Source: Skeletonema tropicum (Eukaryota; Bacillariophyta; Thalassiosirophyceae; Thalassiosirales; Thalassiosiraceae). Taken from it: a stretch of 64,000 nt of DNA. Location: contig JAWZXG010000029.1 in the NCBI GenBank assembly GCA_037178625.1, positions 124,001 to 188,000 on the forward strand, in the 5' to 3' direction. Of this stretch, positions 53,760 to 64,000 are shown piece after piece. Made by a program: the position numbers and the translations under genes. Every line of letters begins with the position of its first letter. The stretch's first letter is position 1. A model generated the notes under the pieces. It saw only the letters and a program-made list of their open reading frames with translations. It was not told where the DNA came from and did no database searches.

Positions 53760-56548
53760 CATTGACGAAGAAAGATACGATCTGGTTGGATGTAGTGATG
53801 CCGGCCAGCCACAGCCACAATTGGACCTCTCAGATTGGCTACCTCGAGGATGGTAGCTTCGCTTCTACGAAAGCAACCCGTCTGAGCAGTGCCGATGTTC
53901 TTGCATAGTATCGCCACCGTGTTGGAATACACGGGACTCAATCAGTGACTGGAACCAAGAGGGTCCTTACCTCTTTACTATCCAGGCACCAGACCTGTGT
54001 AGACCTGTGTAGACCTGTGTACGACGGAACTAGCTCGCCCTATATTACTAGCTAACGATTAAATATAGAGTTTGTTTACGTGAATCTCCATGAACGTGTG
54101 TTCGCTAGGAGGCGTTGTCCGTAGCAGATTATAAGACACCGACTATAATGGGCCACTAGAAGCGCCTCACAGCTACACTGACGACGATACATACGATCTG
54201 GTTGGATGTAGTGATGCCGGCCAGCCACAATTGGACCTCTCAGATTGGCTACTTCGAGGGTGGTAGCTTCGCTTCTACGAAAGTAATTCGTCTAAGCAGT
54301 GCCAATGTGCATGCATAGTATCGCCACCGACTATAATGGGCCACTAGAAGCGCCTCATAGCTATACTGACGACGATACATACGATCTGGTTGGATGTAGT
54401 GATGCCGGCCAGCCACAGCCACAATTGGACCTCTCAGATTGGCTACCTCGAGGATGGTAGCTTCGCTTCTACGAAAGCAACCCGTCTGAGCAGTGCCAAT
54501 GTGCATGCATAGTATCGCCACCGACTATAATGGGCCACTAGAAGCGCCTTACAGCTATACTGTTGACGATAGATACGATCTGGTTGAATGTAGTGATGCC
54601 GGCCAGTCACAGCCACAATTGGACCTCTCAGATTGGCTACGAGGGTGGTAGCCTCGCTTCTACGAAAGCAATTCGTCTAAGCAGTGCCGTTGTTCTTGCA
54701 TAGTATCGCCACCGACTATAATGGGCCACTAGAAGCGCCTTACAGCTATACTGACGACGATACATACGATCTGGTTGAATGTAGTGATGCCAGCCAGCCA
54801 CAATTGGACCTCTCAGATTGGCTACCTCGAGGATGGTAGCTTCGCTTCTACGAAAGCAATTCGTCTAAGCAGTGCCGTTGTTCTTGCATAGTATCGCCAC
54901 CGACTATAATGGGCCACTAGAAGCGCCTCATAGCTATACTGACGACGATAGATACGATCTGGTTGAATGTAGTGATGCCGGCCAGTCACAGCCACAATTG
55001 GACCTCTCAGATTGGCTACGAGGGTGGTAGCCTCGCTTCTACGAAAGCAATTCGTCTAAGCAGTGCCGTTGTTCTTGCATAGTATCGCCACCGACTATAA
55101 TGCGCGACTAGAAGCGCCTCATAGCTATACTGACGACGATACATACGATCTGGTTGGATGTAGTGATGCCGGCCAGCCACAATTGGACCTCTCAGATTGG
55201 CTACGAGGGTGGTAGCTTCGCTACTACGAAAGCAACCCGTCTGAGCAGTGCCAATGTTCTTTCATGGTATCGCCACCGACTATGATGGGCCACTAGAAGC
55301 GCCTCATAGCTATACTGACGACGACAGATACGATCTAATTGGATGTAGTGATGCCGGCCAGTCACAGCCACAATTGGACCTCTCAGATTGGCTACCTCGA
55401 GGGTGGTAGCTTCGCTTCTACGAAAGCAATTCGTCTAAGCAGTGCCAATGTTCTTGCATAGTATCGCCACCGACTATAATGGGCCACTAGAAGCGCCTCA
55501 TAGCTACACTGACGACGATAGATACGATCTGGTTAAATGTAGTGATGCCGGCCAGCCACAGCCACAATTGGACCTCTCAGATTGGCTACCTCGAGGATGG
55601 TAGCTTCGCTTCTACGAAAGCAACCCGTCTGAGCAGTGCCGATGTTCTTGCATAGTATCGCCACCGACTATAATGGGCCACTAGAAGCGTTTCATAGCTA
55701 TACTGACGACGATACATACGATCTGGTTGGATGTAGTGATGCCGGCCAGTCACAGCCACAATTGGACCTCTCAGATTTGCTACCTCGAGGATGGTAGCTT
55801 CGCTTCTACGAAAGCAACCCGTCTGAGCAGTGCCAATGTTCTTGCATAGTATCGCCACCGACTATAATGGGCCACTAGAAGCGCCTCATAGCTATACTGA
55901 CGACGACAGATACGATCTAATTGGATGTAGTGATGCCGGCCAGTCACAGCCACAATTGGACCTCTCAGATTGGCTACCTCGAGGGTGGTAGCTTCGCTTC
56001 TACGAAAGCAATTCGTCTAAGCAGTGCCAATGTTCTTGCATAGTATCGCCACCGACTATAATGGGCCACTAGAAGCGCCTCATAGCTACACTGACGACGA
56101 TAGATACGATCTGGTTAAATGTAGTGATGCCGGCCAGCCACAGCCACAATTGGACCTCTCAGATTGGCTACCTCGAGGATGGTAGCTTCGCTTCTACGAA
56201 AGCAACCCGTCTGAGCAGTGCCGATGTTCTTGCATAGTATCGCCACCGACTATAATGGGCCACTAGAAGCGTTTCATAGCTATACTGACGACGATACATA
56301 CGATCTGGTTGGATGTAGTGATGCCGGCCAGCCACAATTGGACCTCTCAGATTGGCTACCTCGAGGGTGGTAGCTTCGCTTCTAAGACAGCAACCCGTCT
56401 GAGCAGTACCAATGTGCATGCATAGTATCGCCACCGACTGTAATGGTTTACTGAAGCGCCTCATAGCTTTACTGACGACGACAGATACGATCTGGTTGGA
56501 TGTAGTGATGCCGGCCAACCACAGCCACATTTGGACCTCTCAGATTGG
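53760..56548. repeat. Satellite array 2, ~188-194 bp monomer, inverted relative to array 1
   Basis: About fourteen monomers. The landmark gactataatgggccactag starts at 54141, 54329, 54523, 54714, 54902, 55093, 55278, 55472, 55666, 55860, 56054, 56248 and 56436. Spacing is 185-194 bp; the 188 and 194 forms differ by a cagcca duplication in the ccagccacagccacaatt segment. Two higher-order periods exist: ~379 bp at 54523-55280 and 582 bp (three monomers) at 55278-56440. The monomer is the reverse complement of array 1, with high similarity. A short remnant taatgggccactagaagcgg lies outside the array at 56820. Confidence 0.95.
53920..54136. mobile_element. Insertion in the satellite, possible solo LTR
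   Basis: A satellite monomer is split by 217 bp of unrelated sequence beginning TGTTGGAATACACGGGACTC. The direct repeat caccg flanks it (53915-53919 and 54137-54141), while intact monomers have one caccg at this point. A 5 bp duplication and a TGTTGGAATA start fit Copia-type LTRs. The end (ttataagaca) gives CA only if it overlaps the duplication. Inside is a threefold agacctgtgt repeat at about 53992-54022. Confidence 0.6.
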
Positions 56549-57082
56549 CTTCTTCGTTGTTGTGTTGTTTCAATGAAAAGCTTTGTGTGTTGGTAGTGCC
56601 TTTTTACGTTTTTTGTTTCTTTTAGATTTTTTTTGTTGCTCCAGAGCAGAAGCAGCCTTTTTCTTCATTTATCCCGTTCATGCGTTTTGATGATTGAATG
56701 TGTTGCATCGAGCTACCGATGCCTACAGATCGATCCCAACAGACAGCAGGTCATTTACGCCCTCACCCACTCTATCTATTTCAGCAGTGCTATGCGGTTT
56801 TTTGCTATCTTGGCTGAGTTTAATGGGCCACTAGAAGCGGTTCTCTGCAATTGAATGCGTTGATATTCAGTAGGAGTAAAGTAAATATTGTAATTGTATG
56901 TCTTCTGTCTTCTTTTGCTTGAGTCTTCAGTCGACGAAATTACAGAAAGGAAGAAGCGAGAATATTTGAATTCTTTTTTGACAACATCAACCGCATGCAC
57001 CATGCACCTCGCATGCACCATGCTAAAAAATGGAAATAAATCTCTCTACCAAACTCATTCAGTCATTTGGAAATAAAGTAAT
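56549..57082. other. Intergenic between satellite array 2 and GCP3
   Basis: Holds a 20 bp remnant of the satellite (about 56820-56839), T-rich stretches just after the array, and repeated gcatgcaccatg words at about 56992-57022. It serves as the promoter/5' UTR of the GCP3 gene. No other feature. Confidence 0.45.
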
Positions 57083-59968
57083 ATGAGCGGCTTCTTTCAA
57101 TCAGGTCCTGCCTCGCATAGAAGTGACGCGGGCAGCTATAATGGTTCCTTTCGCAATAATGAGCCCGCTGCAACCAACTTCGCCGATAACCGAAGAAGTT
57201 TTGATACCGCCGCTAACAATGAAAGCGATGACAACGATCTCATTGAAAGACTGGCAGCAGCAATAATGGTTCAAAATCAAGACAGCCATCACCCAAAAAT
57301 GACACAACAAAATGACATGGAGAGGTTGCGAATAATGCTGGCAAGCTTGACCAATAATAATCACAACAACAATGTGCAATCAACAATATCTTCTCATGGT
57401 TTGAATTCAAAATCTATGACGCAGCCTCCTTTAGTATCACCGCTCGCACAACGTCAAAAAACATGGTACACCCACGAAAGAGCAATATTGCGAGAACTTA
57501 TCGTACTAACTATGCGCCATTCCAATGGAGATTTATTGCGATTCATCCCTGCAGAGAAAGAGGGGCGAGGAGGAGGAGGAGAATTAATTTGGGATGCAGC
57601 AGATAATGATTGGGAAGGAAATCGATTCAATAGTGATGCTGTAGTTGAGGGAGTTAGATTGATTCCGAACTGTCCAGTGGTACCAAATTTCATACCAGAC
57701 GACGATGATGATAGTGAAAATGATGGAATGCACGGCAACAATCACATTATGGAAAATCTTGAATTTAGGGCAGAACTACCCACACCATTATTAGGGAGTG
57801 GTGCAAGAGATGCCATATCTTTATGTGGAGAGTGTGGATGGTTATATGGACGTGTAGCATCATATGTTGAAACTGTATTGGAAGATGATGTTGATGGGAT
57901 TCAGTGCAGCACTGCTAGAGCATTGGCAGCGAGATTGGATTTTGAGTTGGGAGAGTATCATAGAAAGCTTTCAATGTTGGAGAGTGAGTTGCCTCCGTTG
58001 GTGATTCCAGAGTCACAGCAGCAGTATCAACAACCTTTGGCTCAGACTAGACACTTGACGTTACGAGAGTTGGTGGCTCGTCTCCCTCCGATACGTGATC
58101 ATCTCCGCACTCTCGCCATCCTTGCCGACGGAGTTGGGACACGTAACTTACGCGGTGGAAAAATGCTTGCCGCAATTCTTCGCCATTCACTTGATGGTGA
58201 CACTACTCATTCACATTTGGTTCGATCAATTGCCGCAGATTGCTCCATACCATGGTACAAAATGCTATTCAAATGGATAAATCAGGGAGTATTGGAAGAT
58301 TTTCATAGTGAGTTCTTTGTGCAAGAGATGCAGCTAGATAACAGGTCATCAACAGGTTTCTTTACGTGGCATGAGCGTTATGTATTGGTTGAGGGTCAGG
58401 TCCCTCTGTGTTGTCAAGGTGGTTTGATGGAGATCATTACTTCTGAATTGGCAGAAGAGGTACTACTTGTAGGGAAGGGAATCAACTTTATCCGTTACTG
58501 TCTTCAAGACAAGGACTGGGAAGTGTCTGAAGAAGAGGAGGGCGGCCAAAAAGTTACCGACAAAGTGTTGGGATGTGAAGGATACAACTTTTCAACACTA
58601 AAGGATGAGGTTGGCTATGGAGATGAATTCCAATGCGTTTCTACCCTACATGATGTCGTTTCTCAGGCATCTGAACGAATTCACTCCCATATTTTGGATT
58701 CTCTCCAACACAAGCACCATTTGATGAGACATCTTCATGCGCTGAAGCAATTTCTTTTCCTCGGTCAAGGGGACTTTGTATCATCATTTGTAGAGAGCCT
58801 AGATGCCGAGTTTCGTGGGAGGACGTCTACTGCGGGTATTTATAATCACACGCTTGCATCATTGTTGGAAGGCTCGTTGCGTACAACCAATGCACGATAC
58901 CTTCCAAATTATGTTCTGAGGAACCTTGGAGTCCGATTAATGATTGACGAGAGGGATCCTGATAGATACTGGATGGGTCAGCCCCCTAAGAAAAAATCGG
59001 AAGAAATGACACCATGGGTTGACAATGAGACATCGATTCAAGACCCCTGGGACTACGTCTGCATTGAGTACCATATTGACAGCCCATTGGATGCAGTCGT
59101 TCACGACTCTGCAATGGGAACCTATCACCACGTATTTTTATTCCTCTTCCGCCTCAAACGTGTGGAATGGATGCTCAATAATTCTTGGCGACAAAGCACA
59201 GCCTTAAATCACTCAATTCTAGTAGAAACAAAGGCTGGAGGAGCAGACGCCCCCGCAGTCAGTGAAGCTGCAGAGCATTCCTCATACCTTTTGCGAAGGA
59301 TTTCGTCAACTCGTCAAACGATGCTTCACTTTATCTCGAACTTGCAAAACTATCTAATGTTTGAAGTTCTCGAAGGTGGATGGGAGGGATTAGAAAGATC
59401 AATAAAGAAGGCAAAGTCCCTTGATGATGTAATTGTAGCACACAATTCGTACCTTGGCGAAATCGTAGAAAAGTCACTCTTGGGTGACAAGGGGGATGGT
59501 GAAAGCCCAACGCTCGAGACTTTGGTCCAGAAGCTGCTCTCTATTGCGTTGAAGTTTGGCAAGTTTCAAGATCACATCTTTACCAACTCTCTAGCCGGGT
59601 TGGACAAAGCTGCAAGAATCCGAAAGGAAGTGGAAGAACGTGCCGAGAAGGGTGAATGGGGTCGTACTACTTTGGATACCGAAGAAGGAATGGTGTTTTT
59701 TTACCTGGCTGATGCCAAACTATATGAGTTTGTCGAACGCACTGCCAATGATTTTGAGAAAGTATTCAGCAACCTGTTAAAGATGATGAGTAAACAGGTG
59801 GACCAAGTGGATTGGACATCGAGCTTGGATGAAGATCAAGAGGAGACCATTGCGGTGGCGAAAACTCACGATGCTCTACCCTTCCTTTTGTTCCGCCTAG
59901 ACTTTAGTGGCTACTACGCAAGGCAGGCAAGAGAGAAACGAAAGCAAGTGAAGATGAAACATGTCTAG
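57083..59968 (+). CDS. Gamma-tubulin complex component 3 (Spc98/GCP3-like)
   Basis: Single exon, 961 aa. After a disordered Asn/Ser-rich N-terminus (~130 residues), the GRIP1 region begins TWYTHERAILRELIVLTMRH. Diagnostic GCP blocks are ECGWLYGRVASYVE, WYKMLFKWINQGVLEDFHSE FFV (in two parts), VGKGINFIRYCLQD and, in GRIP2, IEYHIDSPLDAVVHDSAMG then LFLFRLKRVEWMLNNSWR. The order and the YHIDSPL segment fit GCP3 better than GCP2 or GCP4. The protein helps form the gamma-tubulin ring complex that nucleates microtubules. Acidic inserts (IPDDDDDSENDG and SEEEEGGQK) are present. The gene lies directly right of satellite array 2. Confidence 0.88.
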   Translation: MSGFFQSGPASHRSDAGSYNGSFRNNEPAATNFADNRRSFDTAANNESDDNDLIERLAAAIMVQNQDSHHPKMTQQNDMERLRIMLASLTNNNHNNNVQSTISSHGLNSKSMTQPPLVSPLAQRQKTWYTHERAILRELIVLTMRHSNGDLLRFIPAEKEGRGGGGELIWDAADNDWEGNRFNSDAVVEGVRLIPNCPVVPNFIPDDDDDSENDGMHGNNHIMENLEFRAELPTPLLGSGARDAISLCGECGWLYGRVASYVETVLEDDVDGIQCSTARALAARLDFELGEYHRKLSMLESELPPLVIPESQQQYQQPLAQTRHLTLRELVARLPPIRDHLRTLAILADGVGTRNLRGGKMLAAILRHSLDGDTTHSHLVRSIAADCSIPWYKMLFKWINQGVLEDFHSEFFVQEMQLDNRSSTGFFTWHERYVLVEGQVPLCCQGGLMEIITSELAEEVLLVGKGINFIRYCLQDKDWEVSEEEEGGQKVTDKVLGCEGYNFSTLKDEVGYGDEFQCVSTLHDVVSQASERIHSHILDSLQHKHHLMRHLHALKQFLFLGQGDFVSSFVESLDAEFRGRTSTAGIYNHTLASLLEGSLRTTNARYLPNYVLRNLGVRLMIDERDPDRYWMGQPPKKKSEEMTPWVDNETSIQDPWDYVCIEYHIDSPLDAVVHDSAMGTYHHVFLFLFRLKRVEWMLNNSWRQSTALNHSILVETKAGGADAPAVSEAAEHSSYLLRRISSTRQTMLHFISNLQNYLMFEVLEGGWEGLERSIKKAKSLDDVIVAHNSYLGEIVEKSLLGDKGDGESPTLETLVQKLLSIALKFGKFQDHIFTNSLAGLDKAARIRKEVEERAEKGEWGRTTLDTEEGMVFFYLADAKLYEFVERTANDFEKVFSNLLKMMSKQVDQVDWTSSLDEDQEETIAVAKTHDALPFLLFRLDFSGYYARQAREKRKQVKMKHV

Positions 59969-60449
59969 AAAGATTTATGTTATAATTATTTTTCTCATTC
60001 GTAAGTTGCATGATCAATAGCCGGCCAATAAGAAAGAATCAGCACTAGCATAGGCTCGGTGGCTTCCCTCATGTGATGATACTCTCGATAGATCAGCTAG
60101 CTGTTTATCTACTCATACTTCTACTTAGTCATCCACGACAAACAGGCTACTTTTCCTGTCCTTTCCTTCGCGACGAAAAGGTACGATAAAGAGCACACAA
60201 GAAAAGATCGGAATCTTTGACACAAAAAAGTTCACTTCCAAAAAGAGAGAAACTGAACCTCCTCCATCCACTCAAGTTCCACATGGCACCAATGAAAGCA
60301 CTTCTCAGGTTGAATCTCTCACGCAAGTCTTCCTCTTTCATCCTTTCATTCGTTCTATCAAAGTGCCGTTACCATTCATTACAATACCCCGCCCATCAAT
60401 ACATACGCTTTATAAGCCTAACGTGCAAACAATAGTTATAGAATACATC
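59969..60449. other. Intergenic; promoter of the HisG gene
   Basis: Short frames only. An open frame containing ATG at 60283 (MAPMKALLRLNLSRKSS) looks like a basic presequence but is out of frame with HisG. It could be an upstream exon only if a splice is found. Otherwise there is nothing. Confidence 0.4.
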
Positions 60450-61331
60450 ATGTCAGCCAGCACAGTAAACCCCGATCACTGCCTCTTCGCCGTGCCCAAA
60501 AAGGGCCGCCTATACGAAAAAGTTACAGCCATGCTCAAAGGCGCAGGAGTGGAATACCATCGGGAACCTCGTCTCGACATTGCCATTTGCAAAGATTTGC
60601 CCATGACCATGGTCTTTTTGCCTGCTTCTGACATTTCGAAATACGTAGGCGAGGGAAATGTTGATATCGGGGTTACTGGAATCGATATTGTCGAAGAAAA
60701 TTGTTCCGAGGTAGAGCGTGTTATGGATTTGGGATTCGGTGCTTGCCGACTATGCGTGCAGGCTCCAGTGACGAGTAAGATTACCGACGTTAAGAGCCTT
60801 GCCGGAAAACGAATTGTTACCAGCTTTCCCACATTGACAAAGAAGTTCTTTGATCCCATTGATGCCGAGAAAGGTGTTACGACATCTATCCGATTTGTAT
60901 CAGGATCTGTAGAGGCGGCATGTGGTTTAGGATTGGCAGATGCTGTTGTGGACTTGGTGGAGACTGGGACGACAATGAAGGCTGCTGGATTGGAAATTGT
61001 TGGAACTGTTCTCGAAACAGAGTCGATCCTTATTACCAACCCTGATTCCAAGCACAAAAATATGGTCGATTTACTAAAACACCGTATCGAAGGATACATC
61101 ACATCCAAGAAGTTTGTTATGGTTTCATATAATTGCAGTGCAGATATTTTGGAAACTGTCTCTAAAATCACCCCCGGAAAGCGTTCACCAACAATCACTG
61201 CACTTACTGATGGTGGACACGCCGTGTCAAGCTTGGTCAGCAAGAAAAAAATTGTTCAGGTTATGGATGATCTCCATGCAGCTGGTGCAAGAGATATTTT
61301 GGTCTTTGAACTCAGCAATTCCAGAATGTAA
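60450..61331 (+). CDS. HisG: ATP phosphoribosyltransferase, long form (histidine biosynthesis step 1)
   Basis: Single exon, 293 aa. The N-terminal catalytic block is LFAVPKKGRLYEKVTAMLKG, followed by DIGVTGIDIVEEN and the PRPP site ADAVVDLVETGTTMKAAGLE. The C-terminal ~80 residues (YNCSADILETVSKITPGKRS, TITALTDGGHAVSSLVSKK) form the ACT-like regulatory domain of long-form HisG, which binds histidine. The enzyme is therefore expected to be a feedback-inhibited hexamer that does not need HisZ. The first ATG is 60450; the frame continues upstream from non-ATG codons with no clear transit peptide, so location is uncertain. It converges on the helicase gene. Confidence 0.95.
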   Translation: MSASTVNPDHCLFAVPKKGRLYEKVTAMLKGAGVEYHREPRLDIAICKDLPMTMVFLPASDISKYVGEGNVDIGVTGIDIVEENCSEVERVMDLGFGACRLCVQAPVTSKITDVKSLAGKRIVTSFPTLTKKFFDPIDAEKGVTTSIRFVSGSVEAACGLGLADAVVDLVETGTTMKAAGLEIVGTVLETESILITNPDSKHKNMVDLLKHRIEGYITSKKFVMVSYNCSADILETVSKITPGKRSPTITALTDGGHAVSSLVSKKKIVQVMDDLHAAGARDILVFELSNSRM

Positions 61332-61478
61332 ATATATTAATCTAACAGAGGAGAAATTTTTGGTGTTGCAATTAGCAGTCTGATCTTTACAATATTCGTC
61401 TCTCTAAAAACAACGTATTTGTTCTATTTCTATTTACATGTAATCAAAAATCATCTATGAGGGGTCGTCTATCTTGGT

Positions 61479-64000
61479 CTATTGAACATTTAAACCAGCC
61501 TTTGTCCTATCAACTAAGCAGCCCATATTCTCGCACCACAAAACAAATGCATCCCAGTGCCTATCGCCTTCCTTTAACGTGTCAGCATCGCCAACCACCA
61601 CGAGACCATTCTTGGCACGTGTCAGAGCAACATTCATTCTCCTCCAGTCAGTAAGAAATCCCACTCTACCATGTCGGTTGGATCGAACAGCACTAAATAT
61701 AATCAAGTCACGTTCCCTACCTTGGTATGCATCGACGGACTTTACTTCAATTTCATGTGGAAAGGATTGAGCAAGCGAACGAAATTCTTCATCTCTTGCC
61801 ATTAGCGACTTGATAAGAGCAACTTGAGCAGAGTATGGAGTGACGATTCCTACAGAACCATCGAAGCCAGTGTCTTTAGCCAATAGAGACTTCAGTAATT
61901 CGACGACTGCTTCGGCCTCGGCATGATTTCTATACGAGGAGGATCCTAGTAGACCACTACCAGACTCGGAAATTTCTCCCTTTGCCTCATTATCACGACC
62001 ACCAACTCGAATGAATCTAACAGATGTTCCGGCAGCTGGGTAGTTTGAGTTGAGGTGAGATGGAAACTGACGCAACTTCGTCAGTGTCGAAGGAGATGTA
62101 AGCAGTTCATTGTAGAAGACTGCAGAACTAAATGCAGCTATAGATGGATGCATGCGATATTGAACAGAAAGAAGCAGACTGCCGGAGAATCGCTTTCTAT
62201 AGGAAATGCTTTCGGAAGATGCATTCACTCTCGAAACAGCTTGTCGAGTGGGTTTGCATTGTATAAACTTTGTCTCTAATGGAGTGTTGTCCTTTTGAGC
62301 CGTGACTGTGACAGGTTGTGGCATGATCGAGGCAAGTCTCGACATCAAAGAGATTGACAGCGGTGATTCACCAGTGGATGATTTGTCACTTCGAACGGTG
62401 GGTGGAAGCTGGCAAGGATCTCCAAGCATAACAAGCGAACGGCAGCTGTTGGTAGACACGATTGGAATCAAACTTGCTGGTTCCACACTCTGACATGCCT
62501 CATCAACGATGACAAATGGTAGTGATAAAGGAGGTAAATTGTCAGGCGCGAATTCGCGAATCGTCCCAAACAGTGTGGTAGAATCTTGCATGTTGCTGCT
62601 GCTTTTGTTTTTTGCGTCTTGTTCATCTTCCTCGGGATAGATCCCACAAGCTGCCAGTAGTTGAGCATCAGCGGCACCCACCGAAGTTGATACGATAACA
62701 TCTGCCTCACGAAGTGCCCTAGTTGCAGCAATATTACAAGCTTGAATCGAATCCTTCACTGCCTGAGTAACAGCATCCCGTTTGGCTCTTTCAGCCGAAG
62801 GAGAGAGTTTCCTCCTACTGTTTCTTTCAGTCGATTGTTTCTTTACCTTTGCTGAAATTTCTGCGGCAACATTGATTGCATTCTGTGCATTTGGATCACG
62901 CTGAATCGCAGCGTCTAGAGTGTAACTCCACAATGACTCTGACACTCCACTTGGCTTACCAACGCGTACAACTTTAAGCCCAAGACTGAGAAACTTCTCA
63001 GCCATATTATCAGCGCCCACATTCGAGAAAGCAGTGGCCAATACCTTGCAATAAGGCGAGATTTTCCGGCATTGGTAAACAAATCCAAACGCAACCGATC
63101 CAGCCACAGTGGTCTTTCCCGTGCCGGGAGGCTATGCAAAATTCAGAAGAATTGAAGATTGAGATTAGGCACACCATTATGTAGTAGAAGCAAACAGAGA
63201 AGTTGATCGTCACTTACGCCCTGAATCAAAGTCAACCTGCGTGTCAATGCTGATCTTATGGCTGTTAGCTGTGAATACATGACAATGAGTCAGTCAAGAT
63301 GAGGTAAGGGAGGAATTGAGAACAGAAGCATATACACAAAATAACAAACACCATGATCCTAAACCTACCTGCGGCTCATTATACACGGGAAACAACTGAC
63401 TCGGATTAGCTTTGATGTACGCCATAACTTGATCAGCCCATTGAATAGACGCAGGGAGAGGAGGCTTGGCCAATTTCTTCGGCAAGTCACCCAAACTTGG
63501 ATTTTCAATCCCATCCAGCAGGATGTTTGTTTCATCTTTAATGGCAAACGTTGATAATATAGCCTCCTTGAGTAAATTGTCCATTACAAACCCACCCACT
63601 CGTTTGTCAAACTTTGGATTTGATACTGGCACCTCACCATTTCGCTGTGGAACCGAAGTCAATTGTCCCAATGCAGCAGCCATTCGCTTAAATGGTACAT
63701 CCGAGAAGAATCTATCCACTCTGACACGCAAACTGGGATCACCCTTCCCTTCATCACCAACATTATTCGAAGCTGGACCAAATGCTGTTGAAAACTTGCC
63801 CGCTGGTATGGCAACATCGACATAGGATGGTCCGACATTCAAAACACGTGCTTCTACGAGAACTGCATCTTTGTTGGTAGGGAGGGATGATACACCAAGA
63901 AAGTCTCCCGTTCCACGTGGTTGAAGTGTAATAACAATCACATCATTTGCAGAGAACTTGTGGTTTGCTGGTAGTGGTGATGATCTTCCTCTTGTATCGT
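61479..64000 (-). CDS. IGHMBP2/SMUBP2-like SF1B helicase, 5' end beyond the window
   Basis: Exons seen are 63369->64000, 63218-63268 and 61479-63131, with introns of 100 and 86 bp. The splices restore VYNEPQLTAIRSALTRRLTL and IQGPPGTGKTTVAGS (Walker A), split across the second intron. Later motifs are VIVDEACQSVEPAS (II), GDPCQLPPTV (III), LLSVQYRMHPSIAAFSS (IV), VDAYQGRERDLIIFSAVRSN (V) and WRRMNVALTRAKNGLVVVGD (VI). The N-terminal piece PLPANHKFSANDVIVITLQP is typical of the 1B domain entry in SMUBP2. The motifs fit an ATP-dependent 5'-to-3' RNA/DNA helicase. More than 770 residues are in the window; the start lies to the right. Confidence 0.92.

Noticed and set aside
54249..56530. Repeated ~90-codon frames in satellite array 2
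   Set aside because: Same reason: periodic by-products of the satellite.

Overview
The window is nuclear DNA of a photosynthetic stramenopile, most probably a centric diatom. Genes are densely packed on both strands, with GT-AG introns mostly of 80-180 bp. Several proteins begin with a signal peptide followed by a phenylalanine in an ASAFAP-like context, the bipartite plastid address of diatoms (ClpR, NAD kinase, a JmjC-like protein). The gene set is eukaryotic throughout: eIF4A, Sec61 alpha, Ssu72, GCP3, a FIG4-type SAC phosphatase and an SOS1-like NHE antiporter. Species cannot be fixed from the sequence alone.

Layout. 1-1734 is a satellite array with a ~184-193 bp monomer. The same satellite returns in reverse orientation at 53760-56548, so ~52 kb of genes lies between two inverted arrays. 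2642-8885 holds an unknown two-exon gene, an SLC2/GLUT sugar transporter and a membrane-anchored beta-helix protein. 9146-17377 holds a hAT-like MITE, a probable mitochondrial bL32, plastid ClpR, a TPR membrane protein, a CZIB/DUF866 protein without its CXXC motifs, and a Tudor-like nuclear protein; the last two share a promoter with tandem E2F-like sites. 17457-28204 holds a DEAH helicase, a small GGGTAT-rich element, eIF4A, a broken glycosyltransferase and the FIG4-like phosphatase, which needs splicing across two long open frames. 28878-36930 holds an SGNH-like protein, a GNAT acetyltransferase, a Stowaway-like MITE, Sec61 alpha, a HAD phosphatase and plastid NAD kinase.

37061-44931 is notable: two genes of unknown function each lie between perfect or near-perfect terminal inverted repeats with matching target duplications (TA, Tc1/mariner type; TAA, PIF/Harbinger type). 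Between them are a JmjC-like protein and the five-exon NHE antiporter. 45954-52419 holds a long coiled-coil/multi-TM protein, an alpha/beta hydrolase, an unknown Cys-rich protein, a tRNA-Arg(TCG) next to a foldback repeat, and Ssu72 in three exons. After the second satellite array come GCP3, ATP phosphoribosyltransferase and the 3' part of an IGHMBP2/SMUBP2-type helicase that runs off the right edge.

Most genes are unrelated housekeeping functions in alternating orientation, often convergent with 50-150 bp between stop codons. There is no operon-like system. The unusual content is the satellite with higher-order repeats, at least five non-autonomous DNA elements, and several conserved proteins that have lost signature residues (ClpR, CZIB, eIF4A with DESD).
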